NCBI GenBank assembly: GCA_001048675.1
Contig: CCKK01000020.1
Span: forward strand, 682,001-746,000
Direction of reading: 5' to 3'
Length of the DNA stretch: 64,000 bases
Source: Vibrio diabolicus
Lineage (GTDB): Bacteria; Pseudomonadota; Gammaproteobacteria; Enterobacterales; Vibrionaceae
The notes under the pieces were generated by a model. The model worked only from the letters and a program-made list of their open reading frames with translations, made no database searches and was not told the origin of the DNA. The stretch's first letter is position 1. Every line of letters starts with the position of its first letter. The position numbers and the translations under genes were made by a program. Shown piece after piece: positions 8,800-16,785 of this stretch.

Positions 8800-10551
8800 T
8801 TATTTCAACTCGTCTTCAAAAATTTTGTCTCGCAATTTCCAAAAGCGACCGGATTTCCTTGCAATAACAAACTGAGGTAAACGGAAACGATGTTGATTGG
8901 CAACAACACGTGTCGGTGAAGCCTCTTCAAAAGGGCGATGCTTGTCTGCCAAGTGAGGGCGCACAAACTGGTCTTTAAACGTTTGTTTTTGTTTTTTGGT
9001 ACTCAATGACCAAAACTCATGAACTAACGCATTGCCTTCTCCTTGGTATGGTTCACCAGAATACGTCACCTTGAGTTGAGATTTACCATCACTGGACTTG
9101 AATACTGACAGGTCCATTTCTGTGCATTCAAATATCAATGCATCTTTCAGATTAAGGGCTTCTTTTAATTTTTTATCTGGATCAACAAGCGTTGCGTCAC
9201 ACTCATGACAAATGCGCGCAGCGATATCGTTGTCGGCACCACATTCACCACAGTATTTGGCACGAAAACGGTATCCACAGTGTTCACGCTCGCCTGTGTC
9301 TTCATCTTCAAAGTAACCTTGGCAACGTCTGCCAAAGTGTTCAACCAAGAAACCGTTACTATCCAATTTACCCCAGAAGTTGTTATTGAATCCGCAAGCC
9401 GGGCAGGGAATCGTGATAATTTCACTGTCAGAGTCTGGCTTGGGATCACCGACTTCAGGTTGGTATAAATCGTAGCTGTTGCCTGCGTAATCAAGCACTA
9501 AACATTCCGATTTTCCGCCTGATAAGCGTAATCCTCGCCCTACAATCTGCTGGTATAGACTGACTGACTCTGTTGGTCGCAAAATCGCGATTAAATCGAC
9601 ATGCGGCGCATCAAACCCGGTAGTCAGTACCGAAACATTGACCAAATATTTTATTTGACGATTCTTGAACGCTTGGATGATCGCGTCACGTTCCGGCGTA
9701 GGTGTATCACCAATGACGATTTCAGTTTCGCCTTCTGGCAGTAAACTGTGGATCTCTTGTGCGTGTCGGACAGTCGCGGCGAAGATCATGACCCCTTGAC
9801 GCTCTTTCGCATATTGCATGATTTGCTCAACAATTTGCGGAGTCGCACGTTTGGCTTTATCGATCACCATGTCCATTTCTGCTTCTTTGTAGCGTCCGGT
9901 GTTTGCGGGTTTCAGTTGCGAGAAGTCGTAAGACAAAACGGGCGCGTCCATCATGCGGGCTGGAGTGAGGAAGTTTTCGTCGAGCAAGTAACGGATCGGC
10001 AGTTCGAAAATACAATCGCGGAAGAATCGAGGCTCTTCGGTGCGTACTTGACCTCGGGTGTGATACTGATAAATCCAGCCCATTCCTAAACGATAGGGCG
10101 TTGCAGTTAGTCCCAGCACCTTAATGCCTGGGTTCAGTTCTCGTAAGTGAGTAATAACTTTTTGGTAGCTGCTGTTTTTGTCATCCGGCACACGATGGCA
10201 CTCATCAATAACGAGCAGAGAAAACTGGTTTTTGAACGAATCTAAGTTACGCACCACCGATTGAACCGAAGCAAACACGACTTGCTGGTCAGTTTCTTTT
10301 CGCCCCAATCCTGCTGAGAAGATGGAACCTTTTAAACCATAACCTTCATACTTCGCGTGGTTTTGCTCGACTAGCTCTTTAACGTGAGCGAGGACTAACA
10401 CTCTCCCTTTCGCAAGGCGAGCAAGCTCTGCGATCACCAAGCTTTTTCCGGCACCAGTAGGCAGTACGATCACTGCTGGTGTCGAGTGTTTACGAAAGTA
10501 ATGAATGACTGCTTTAACCGAGTCGGCTTGATAAGGGCGAAGTGTGTACAT
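8800..10551 (-). CDS. radD: RadD (YejH) superfamily 2 DNA repair helicase/ATPase
   Basis: The 583-residue protein is very close to the usual length of E. coli RadD (586). It starts LRPYQADSVKAVIHYF and has Walker A LPTGAGKS, Walker B/DEAH-type IDECHRVP, motif III LGLTATPYRLG and a helicase C domain with motif VI QQIVGRGLRLSGGK. The C-terminal part holds paired cysteines (CPACGF, CGECGAD, CHECDA) that should form zinc-binding modules. RadD assists RecA-mediated strand exchange and double-strand break repair. It is transcribed divergently from rsuA, the same arrangement as in E. coli, which supports orthology. Confidence 0.93.
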   Translation of the reverse strand: MYTLRPYQADSVKAVIHYFRKHSTPAVIVLPTGAGKSLVIAELARLAKGRVLVLAHVKELVEQNHAKYEGYGLKGSIFSAGLGRKETDQQVVFASVQSVVRNLDSFKNQFSLLVIDECHRVPDDKNSSYQKVITHLRELNPGIKVLGLTATPYRLGMGWIYQYHTRGQVRTEEPRFFRDCIFELPIRYLLDENFLTPARMMDAPVLSYDFSQLKPANTGRYKEAEMDMVIDKAKRATPQIVEQIMQYAKERQGVMIFAATVRHAQEIHSLLPEGETEIVIGDTPTPERDAIIQAFKNRQIKYLVNVSVLTTGFDAPHVDLIAILRPTESVSLYQQIVGRGLRLSGGKSECLVLDYAGNSYDLYQPEVGDPKPDSDSEIITIPCPACGFNNNFWGKLDSNGFLVEHFGRRCQGYFEDEDTGEREHCGYRFRAKYCGECGADNDIAARICHECDATLVDPDKKLKEALNLKDALIFECTEMDLSVFKSSDGKSQLKVTYSGEPYQGEGNALVHEFWSLSTKKQKQTFKDQFVRPHLADKHRPFEEASPTRVVANQHRFRLPQFVIARKSGRFWKLRDKIFEDELK

Positions 10552-10592
10552 GAAAATATGTGAAATTGCTCAACTATTCGAACGAGGAACGC

Positions 10593-10598
10593 TATAAT
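10593..10598 (+). promoter_or_regulatory. Candidate -10 element of the rsuA promoter
   Basis: A perfect TATAAT lies 75 nt upstream of the rsuA ATG. The -35 match is poor (TCAACT at 10570 with 17-nt spacing). Initiation here would place the palindrome at 10608-10657 in the rsuA 5' leader. Confidence 0.45.
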
Positions 10599-10607
10599 AC
10601 CTGACTT

Positions 10608-10657
10608 TTATACCCAAGTGACCTTTAAACCGAGATTTGGAGGTTACTTGGGTATAA
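10608..10657. repeat. Palindromic element, copy 1 (TTATACCCAAGT...ACTTGGGTATAA)
   Basis: Two 17-nt arms (10608-10624 and 10641-10657) are inverted repeats with a single non-Watson-Crick position, which would be a G-U pair in RNA. The loop is 16 nt. The element sits between divergent radD and rsuA and ends 15 nt before the rsuA start codon. A related copy is found at 37128-37193, so it looks like a dispersed miniature palindromic repeat rather than a gene-specific operator. Confidence 0.75.
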
Positions 10658-10672
10658 TTCAATGAGGTATTC

Positions 10673-11374
10673 ATGCGTTTAGATAAATATTTGTGTGACG
10701 CTCTGGGTGCAACACGCAAACAGGCAACAAAGATCATCAAAAGTGGTGACATCACCGTTGACGGTGAGGTTCAAAAAAGTGGTGCATTTAAAGTACCTGA
10801 AGGTGCAGAAGTAATGTGGGAAGACCGCGTTATTGGTGCTCCTGGTCCTCGTTACATTATGTTGTATAAGCCTGCTGACTTTGTTTGTTCACATGAAGAT
10901 GGCTACAACCAAACTGCATTCGCATTGCTTGATGAGCCTAAAATTGAAAACCTTCACTTTGCGGGCCGATTAGATGTCGACACAACTGGCTTGGTGTTGA
11001 TTACGGATGATGGTAAGTGGTCTCACCGTATTACCTCACCTAAGCATAAGTGTGAGAAAACGTACCGTGTTTGGCTCGTCGATGCTATTCAGCCAGATTA
11101 CGCGGAAAAGCTCGAACAAGGCATCATTTTGCGCAATGAATCAGAAGCAACATTGCCTGCTCGTTTGGAGATCGTGAACGAGGCAGAGAATGAAGTATTG
11201 TTAACTATTGTGGAAGGTAAGTATCACCAAGTGAAACGCATGTTTGCGGCGTTAGGAAATAAAGTTGAGTACTTACATCGTGAGCGTATTGGTTCGATTG
11301 AACTCGATGAGGCACTAGAACCTGGTGATTATCGCTACCTCACGCAGGAAGAAATTGATTCTATTTGGAATTAA
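10673..11374 (+). CDS. rsuA: 16S rRNA pseudouridine(516) synthase
   Basis: This 233-residue enzyme converts U516 of 16S rRNA to pseudouridine. It has an N-terminal S4 RNA-binding domain (MRLDKYLCDALGATRKQATKIIKSGDITVDG) and a C-terminal RsuA-type catalytic domain with the motif GRLDVDTTGLVL. The aspartate after RL (about D101) is the expected nucleophile. KYHQVKRMFAALGNKV is the second family motif. Length equals E. coli RsuA (231) within two residues. The gene is followed by bcr on the same strand, as in E. coli, but a terminator-like hairpin intervenes. Confidence 0.95.
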   Translation: MRLDKYLCDALGATRKQATKIIKSGDITVDGEVQKSGAFKVPEGAEVMWEDRVIGAPGPRYIMLYKPADFVCSHEDGYNQTAFALLDEPKIENLHFAGRLDVDTTGLVLITDDGKWSHRITSPKHKCEKTYRVWLVDAIQPDYAEKLEQGIILRNESEATLPARLEIVNEAENEVLLTIVEGKYHQVKRMFAALGNKVEYLHRERIGSIELDEALEPGDYRYLTQEEIDSIWN

Positions 11375-11396
11375 TTATCGGCATGGGAAATTCTTT

Positions 11397-11421
11397 AGTT
11401 CCCAATTGGAACTAGTTTTTT
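11397..11421 (+). terminator. Terminator of rsuA
   Basis: The 6-bp stem AGTTCC/GGAACT with a 5-nt loop is followed by AGTTTTTT. It starts 23 nt after the rsuA stop codon and is moderately strong. Confidence 0.65.
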
Positions 11422-11810
11422 GGTAGGAATTGGCTCAAAATTAATTTTCCTACCAAAATTAGTGCCTAGACAATTCCGGTGTGCTTACTCATCTGAGTGA
11501 TATGCCTTTGCATTTAGCTGAGCCATGCATACTCTTATTGCAAAGCATTCGGCTGTGGTGAATAAATGGTGGAATCAATTCCATCATTTTTACTGCATTG
11601 TGTTTATTTCCCATAAACACACTTCGCTTTCACACGCTTTTCTATGTCGAGTTCGTCAAGGTCACACCTTGGTACATATTTGCCCTTATGATTCTCGAAC
11701 GTTGATAGACCAGGCCTTTGGCTTCTAGATATCAGCGATATGAGAACCGTCCGTTACGTTCACTTTGCTCTGAAAGTATTGACGAAAGGGCTCCAACAAG
11801 AGGTAAAAGA
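11422..11810. other. Intergenic region upstream of bcr
   Basis: About 390 bp with no convincing gene. The 67-codon plus-strand frame at 11525-11728 has no Shine-Dalgarno sequence and an unnatural His/Cys-rich composition. The bcr promoter presumably lies here. No repeat or RNA gene was recognised. Confidence 0.4.
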
Positions 11811-13013
11811 ATGACAGAAAAAGCTCAAAGCGCTCCGCAATCCCAAATCAGTTTTCTATTGTTTCTTGTATTAGGAGCGATTGGTGCTTTGACGCCTTTG
11901 GCGATCGACATGTATCTGCCTGCAATGCCGACCATCGCGAAAGATTTGGGGGTCGCGCCTGGCGCGGTTCAGATTACGTTGACGGCTTATACGGCAGGTT
12001 TTGCGATTGGCCAGTTAATTCACGGGCCGCTTGCCGATAGTTTTGGCCGTAGACCTGTACTGATTTTGGGTGTGCTTTTCTTTGGATTAGCGGCGGTAGT
12101 GAGTGCGACCACAAACGGCATTGATGCATTGACTTATGTGCGAACAGCGCAAGGTTTTGCTGGCGCGGCAGCGGCGGTCATTATCCAAGCCGTCGTGCGT
12201 GACATGTTTGACCGTGAAGACTTTGCCCGTGCAATGTCTTTCGTCACCTTAGTGATCACCATGGCACCCTTGGTTGCGCCTATGATAGGTGGTCACCTAG
12301 CGATCTGGTTTGGTTGGCGTTCGATCTTTTGGGTGTTAGCCATTTTCGCTGTGGTGGTAATTCTACTGGTACTTTGGAAAATCCCAGAGACGTTGAAACC
12401 AGAAAATCGTCAGCCGCTTCGTTTTCGCACTACGATGAGAAACTACGCCAGATTATGCTCCAACCCTGAAGCGATAGGTTTGATGCTTTCTGGAGCGTTT
12501 TCATTTTCCGGAATGTTTGCATTCCTGACTGCGGGCTCGTTTGTTTACATTGATTTATATGGTGTTCGACCAGACCACTTTGGTTATTTATTTGGTTTGA
12601 ACATTGTTGCGATGATTATCATGACCAGTATTAATGGTCGCTTGGTGAAGAAAGTTGGCTCTCATGCCATGCTTCGTTTTGGGTTGTTCGTGCAACTTTT
12701 GGCGGGGATTGGTTTATTCGTAAGTTGGTTAATGGACTTCGGATTATGGGGCATCGTACCTTTTGTTGTGCTGTTTATCGGTACATTGTCGACGATAGGT
12801 AGTAACGCGATGGCGCTGCTTTTAAGTGGCTACCCATCAATGGCGGGTACAGCATCGTCTCTGGCGGGGACGTTAAGATTCGGTATCGGCTCATTGGTTG
12901 GTGCGCTGGTGGCATCACTACCCGGTAATGTTGCTTGGCCGATGATCATTGTAATGTTTGCTTGTTCTGTGCTTTCAGCACTGTTTTATTGGACTTTAGG
13001 AAGAAAGGCGTAA
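11811..13013 (+). CDS. bcr: Bcr/CflA family multidrug efflux MFS transporter
   Basis: The start is set at the ATG at 11811 (MTEKAQSAPQ, after AGAGGTAAAAGA), giving 400 residues with about 12 membrane helices. Diagnostic features of the Bcr/CflA drug:H+ antiporters are present: LTPLAIDMYLPAMPTIAKDLG in TM1, QLIHGPLADSFGRRPVL (MFS motif A) between TM2 and TM3, and RTAQGFAGAAAAVIIQAVVRDMF. E. coli Bcr exports bicyclomycin and sulphonamides; substrates here are not known. The stop overlaps the start of the DUF2913 gene (TAATG), so the two are probably translationally coupled. Confidence 0.92.
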   Translation: MTEKAQSAPQSQISFLLFLVLGAIGALTPLAIDMYLPAMPTIAKDLGVAPGAVQITLTAYTAGFAIGQLIHGPLADSFGRRPVLILGVLFFGLAAVVSATTNGIDALTYVRTAQGFAGAAAAVIIQAVVRDMFDREDFARAMSFVTLVITMAPLVAPMIGGHLAIWFGWRSIFWVLAIFAVVVILLVLWKIPETLKPENRQPLRFRTTMRNYARLCSNPEAIGLMLSGAFSFSGMFAFLTAGSFVYIDLYGVRPDHFGYLFGLNIVAMIIMTSINGRLVKKVGSHAMLRFGLFVQLLAGIGLFVSWLMDFGLWGIVPFVVLFIGTLSTIGSNAMALLLSGYPSMAGTASSLAGTLRFGIGSLVGALVASLPGNVAWPMIIVMFACSVLSALFYWTLGRKA

Positions 13014-13672
13014 TGTCGAATTACACCAAAGAAATTCAAAACTTAGTTAACTCAGCACTTGAAGAGTTAGATCAAGAGCATCGCTCAGGTAAGTTAGCCA
13101 ATGCCCCTGTTGCGAATAACCATTATTTAGTGCGCTGGGTTACCAAAGCACTTAAATCTCAGCGTTTCGGTCGAGCCGTAGGCGATGACTTAACACGTTG
13201 GCAAAAAGCGGGTCGTTCAAAGGGTAATGACGCTGGTTTGTTGTTTATCTTCAAGCGTATTTCCGCTTTTTACGCTCAGTTTTTTCCTGAAGGTGAAGAG
13301 TCCAAAGTGATAAAAGACTCCGATATTGAATCATTTCTTGATTTGATGGAGCAAGCTGGCTGGGAAGTATCAACGTCTGAGCAACTTGTTGGTTGTGGCA
13401 AAATCCAAATCTTCACGGAAGGTCAAAACTCTTTGGCGCTATGTGCAGATCAATGCGAAAGCTGCTTCGACGGCGAGCTGCTCGTCAAACCAATGAGCTG
13501 GTTTGTACGTGGCAACCATGCTGAGTTTGTTGAGAAAGCAGCGCAAGCGGGCTTTATGGTGCATAAAGTGACGGACTACAAATCGATGGTGAAATACCAC
13601 GGCGAGTACCTTATCTTTCCTGCAAACGAAGGTAACCAATTGGCTGAGATTCCGTTGAGCTTCCAAGCTTAA
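13013..13672 (+). CDS. DUF2913 family protein
   Basis: The 219-residue protein starts at the ATG that overlaps the bcr stop codon (TAATG). It is soluble, without a signal peptide or TM helices, and has the DUF2913 pattern: N-terminal LVNSALEELDQEH, central RFGRAVGDDLTRWQKAGRSKG and a Cys-containing segment CADQCESCFDG. DUF2913 occurs mainly in vibrios and enteric bacteria and has no known function. The cysteines (CxxxCxxC) could bind a metal or be redox active. Coupling to bcr may be only positional. Confidence 0.85.
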   Translation: MSNYTKEIQNLVNSALEELDQEHRSGKLANAPVANNHYLVRWVTKALKSQRFGRAVGDDLTRWQKAGRSKGNDAGLLFIFKRISAFYAQFFPEGEESKVIKDSDIESFLDLMEQAGWEVSTSEQLVGCGKIQIFTEGQNSLALCADQCESCFDGELLVKPMSWFVRGNHAEFVEKAAQAGFMVHKVTDYKSMVKYHGEYLIFPANEGNQLAEIPLSFQA

Positions 13673-13705
13673 TCAACTTCTCACAGCAGTAGAATTGAAA
13701 TACGA

Positions 13706-13742
13706 AAGCATCAGGCGTTTGAAACGTCTGATGCTTTTTTTG
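13706..13742 (+). terminator. Terminator of the bcr-DUF2913 operon
   Basis: The stem AGCATCAGGCGTTT/AAACGTCTGATGCT, with one G-T pair, is followed by a T8 run. It lies about 35 nt past the stop codon. Confidence 0.9.
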
Positions 13743-13759
13743 TTTACGTCACTCTGTGT

Positions 13760-15742
13760 TTAAAAGCGATATTTCCAATAGACGCCGCCATATAAACCTT
13801 CATAGCTTTGCAAAACGCCGCCCATCGTTTCGGTTTCGTTATTAAACAAGTAATCCTCTTCTGAGTAGTCTTCATAACGGAGGTTAAGCTGCACGTTTTG
13901 ATTTTCAGATACTTCATAGTCAGCGATGACTTCAAATCGGTACGAGTTTGCCTCGTTATCAGGATATTGGTAGCCACCAGATGTGGCTGAAGATTTTCCA
14001 TCAGCTTGGCTGTAGCTGTAATCAAACGAGATAGAAAGTTTGTCGTCTAGTAGCTGCTCTTTACTCACACCAAAGCCAATGGTTGTGATGTCATCTTTGA
14101 GTTTGGTGGTGTAGCGATTCCAACCGACAACGTCAGAGTTTGCTTGTTGTTGCTCGGAGCGGATGACCTGTTGATTGTAAAAAACATGCCCGTTTAGTCC
14201 GTCGAGTAAATTGAAGTTGACGCTGATATCGTAGCCGTAATCTTCTCCTTCGCTTAAACCTATATCGGGTTTAACATAGTCGTCGTTTCCGTACCAAAGC
14301 TCAGCAAGTAACTGGACATCGTTTGTTACGTCATAGCCGCCGTCGCCACGGAGCTCAATCCTCTCTTTATCGGCTAAATAGTATTGGCGCAAATTAGGCG
14401 AGTCGCTGCTGTCGTCCTGCCAATCAGAGCCATCGCGAAAAGAGTAGGAGACTTTACCGCCTAATTGCCACGGTCTATTTGGTCGGTACTGGGCTCCAAC
14501 AAAAACGCGTTGTTCATCGGTACGTTTCCTATCAGCATAACTTCGCTCATCTTGTCTAAAATGGTAACCCGTATTCACTTTTACATCAGAAGTAACACGA
14601 TGCTTGAGTGTTGCTTCCAGTTTGGTTTTGGTGTGGTCGTATTTTTCTCTCGTCGATCCGATGATGGTGTTTCTATCGGAGTTATCGTCTTTATCTGAAT
14701 AGTCCGCAGAAATGGCGAAAGCAGTGTCTCGCGAAAGTTTGTTGTGGTAATCCGCGCTCATTTGCCAAGTGTTAGTTTCGCCATGGAATGTATTGGAGTT
14801 AACGGGGGACTGCGGGAATGGATTTAACCCGCCTTCAGAAGACGTCTGTGACCAAAGTAAGCGGCCACTGAACGTTTGTTGATTCAACCGATAATTCCCC
14901 GTGACAGCAAACTGGTGAAAGTCGTTGTCAGGCTCATACGCGAGGTGGTTAGCGTAAGGATTGGTAGTGCTGCCGTAATAAAGTGCGGACTTGTCATTTC
15001 TAAAAAACGAGCCGCGATACGCAATATCCACCAGCCAAAAATCTTCCATGTAGCTTACTCCAACTTGAGTATTTAAGGTTTCATGGTCGACGGCTTTGGG
15101 TATGAATCCCGGCGCGTTGGCGTAACCCGGAATAGTCGTTGAATAAAGCGAAGTTGTGCCTTCTTTACGTTCGTGCTTCATGGATGCATATGGCTTCCAT
15201 GGCGTATGTGGTGTGTACTTGAGTTCTAACTTAAACGTCTCTCGCGTCACTGAGTTTTCATATTTCGATAGGTCACCACTGACGAGTGCATCCTCTCTTG
15301 GATGATACGCACTGAGTGAGGACTGATTCCAGAAATACGGCGTTTCACTATAACTGCCGAGGACACGTAATCCGTCGTACTGGCCCATTTCCCACTGCAG
15401 TAAGAAGCGTTGCAAACCAAGATCTTCGACGACGATTCGATTGTAGAACCCATCGTCTTCATATTGTTCGATATCGGCGTTTAGGCTCGCGTTAAAGTGT
15501 TTATTGTCAGAGTTTGTACCGTAAACGGGTGGATTCCAATTATAGAATCGCGAGGAACCATCGTTGTTAAGGTAACCGACGCCAGCGCTGACTTCTCCAC
15601 TCCACGTGCCATCGCTGCTGCATTCACTGCACTGCCAGCGGCTAGTGTCGGCTGGTTGAGAACGTTGTAACGAATAATCGTTGGCGTGCGCTTGCACAGC
15701 AAAAGCAAGGGAAATAGCGATGCACAGTTGAGATAGTTTCAT
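13760..15742 (-). CDS. mtrB: MtrB/PioB-family outer-membrane beta-barrel of the EET conduit
   Basis: The 660-residue protein has a cleavable signal peptide (to about HAHA, residue 20) and then an N-terminal CxxC (Cys38/Cys41 in WQCSECSSDG). This CxxC is a conserved trait of MtrB proteins. The remainder is rich in alternating polar and aromatic residues typical of a large beta-barrel and ends in an aromatic residue (YWKYRF). MtrB (697 residues in Shewanella) is the porin sheath that holds MtrA and docks MtrC, carrying electrons across the outer membrane. It is the last gene of mtrC-mtrA-mtrB, starting 9 bp after mtrA. No terminator was seen immediately downstream; the T-rich hairpin at 13706-13742 has A-rich flanking on the left and may serve this strand poorly. 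Confidence 0.92.
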   Translation of the reverse strand: MKLSQLCIAISLAFAVQAHANDYSLQRSQPADTSRWQCSECSSDGTWSGEVSAGVGYLNNDGSSRFYNWNPPVYGTNSDNKHFNASLNADIEQYEDDGFYNRIVVEDLGLQRFLLQWEMGQYDGLRVLGSYSETPYFWNQSSLSAYHPREDALVSGDLSKYENSVTRETFKLELKYTPHTPWKPYASMKHERKEGTTSLYSTTIPGYANAPGFIPKAVDHETLNTQVGVSYMEDFWLVDIAYRGSFFRNDKSALYYGSTTNPYANHLAYEPDNDFHQFAVTGNYRLNQQTFSGRLLWSQTSSEGGLNPFPQSPVNSNTFHGETNTWQMSADYHNKLSRDTAFAISADYSDKDDNSDRNTIIGSTREKYDHTKTKLEATLKHRVTSDVKVNTGYHFRQDERSYADRKRTDEQRVFVGAQYRPNRPWQLGGKVSYSFRDGSDWQDDSSDSPNLRQYYLADKERIELRGDGGYDVTNDVQLLAELWYGNDDYVKPDIGLSEGEDYGYDISVNFNLLDGLNGHVFYNQQVIRSEQQQANSDVVGWNRYTTKLKDDITTIGFGVSKEQLLDDKLSISFDYSYSQADGKSSATSGGYQYPDNEANSYRFEVIADYEVSENQNVQLNLRYEDYSEEDYLFNNETETMGGVLQSYEGLYGGVYWKYRF

Positions 15743-15751
15743 GCCTCCCTC

Positions 15752-16732
15752 CTAATAACTTAATGTTTGACCACGTGGGTGGTTAGAGCCATGCACTTGA
15801 TTGTGGCAGTTCAAACAACTTCCGCCACGCACTCTCAAGTCGTTTTCAGGAATGGCTACGTTTGCATGTGGCACACGGTGACATTCCTGACATAGCATTG
15901 GCAGCCGTTTATTGAGCAGGGCTTTGTTCACTGAACCATGAGGTGTGTGGCAGGATGTACAATCTTCAGTTACAGGCTCATGCTCCCATAAGAATGGGCC
16001 GCGTTTTTCTGCATGACACTCGTAACAAGCGTTATTGACGGTTGACCAGTTCAGGCTTGCTTCATTTAATGCCTGATGTGGATTGTGGCAGCTAGAACAA
16101 GTCATGACGCCGTCAATGATAGGATGACGACTGCGTTTGTGGATATCCGATTTGGTGCGGGAGTGGCAATCGGTGCATTTGTCTGCTTGCATTTCGGCAA
16201 CCATCATCGGATCGTTTTTTTGATGCAGTTGGTGACAGCTTGCACAAGACAGCCCTTCAAAAGCGTGCTCACTGCTATGCCAAGTCGAGCGTTTCGCATC
16301 TTGGTGGCAAGATAAACACACGCTGTTTTGCTTTTCGGCCGGAGCAGGGGAGTTTGGCCCAAAGGTGATCATCGGCTCACGAACTTGTCCTTTTCGCGGA
16401 TTGCGCGCGTGATTGTTTGCTGGGCCATGGCATGCTTCACATTGTTTATCATTCATTGGACCATGCAAGTTCGCTGACTTGCCGTGGATGTTGTCGAAAA
16501 TACCGGTTGCAGGTTTGTCTGAGGTATCGTCATGGCAACGAAGGCAGCCATCTGGCCCGCGGCGTGAATATTTCCCCTCGGAAAACTTGGTGTCTAATAT
16601 GGTTTCAATTTCTTCTTGAGTTAACGTCGCCGCTTTGGGTTCTGGCTCGGCGACATCTTCCGAACTGACGGTGAAGATGACGCCTAACCCAAGTATCCCA
16701 GCTACCAACCACCGCAGAAACATTGCTTTCAT
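15752..16732 (-). CDS. mtrA: MtrA-type periplasmic decaheme c-type cytochrome
   Basis: The protein has 326 residues against about 333 for Shewanella MtrA. After a signal peptide (about 1-24) it contains exactly ten CxxCH heme motifs (CLRCH, CEACH, CLSCH, CASCH, CTDCH, CSSCH, CYECH, CTSCH, CQECH, CLNCH). This matches the DmsE/MtrA decaheme family. MtrA is inserted in MtrB as a heme wire from the periplasm to the outer surface. It lies between mtrC (53 bp upstream) and mtrB (9 bp downstream) on the same strand, the canonical gene order. Cytochrome c maturation genes are not in this window. Confidence 0.95.
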   Translation of the reverse strand: MKAMFLRWLVAGILGLGVIFTVSSEDVAEPEPKAATLTQEEIETILDTKFSEGKYSRRGPDGCLRCHDDTSDKPATGIFDNIHGKSANLHGPMNDKQCEACHGPANNHARNPRKGQVREPMITFGPNSPAPAEKQNSVCLSCHQDAKRSTWHSSEHAFEGLSCASCHQLHQKNDPMMVAEMQADKCTDCHSRTKSDIHKRSRHPIIDGVMTCSSCHNPHQALNEASLNWSTVNNACYECHAEKRGPFLWEHEPVTEDCTSCHTPHGSVNKALLNKRLPMLCQECHRVPHANVAIPENDLRVRGGSCLNCHNQVHGSNHPRGQTLSY

Positions 16733-16785
16733 AGCTCTTCCTTTTCTTGTCCTTAATTGTCAAAGCATTGTGTTCAATGACGAAT

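Noticed and set aside
9165..9494. 109-codon minus-strand ORF inside radD
   Set aside because: It lies fully inside radD in another frame of the same strand, with Thr/Val-rich low-complexity composition. radD has all its motifs.
9748..10089. 113-codon plus-strand ORF opposite radD
   Set aside because: Antisense shadow of a well-supported gene; no SD.
11525..11728. 67-codon plus-strand ORF upstream of bcr
   Set aside because: No SD, His/Cys/Phe-rich product with no recognisable features.
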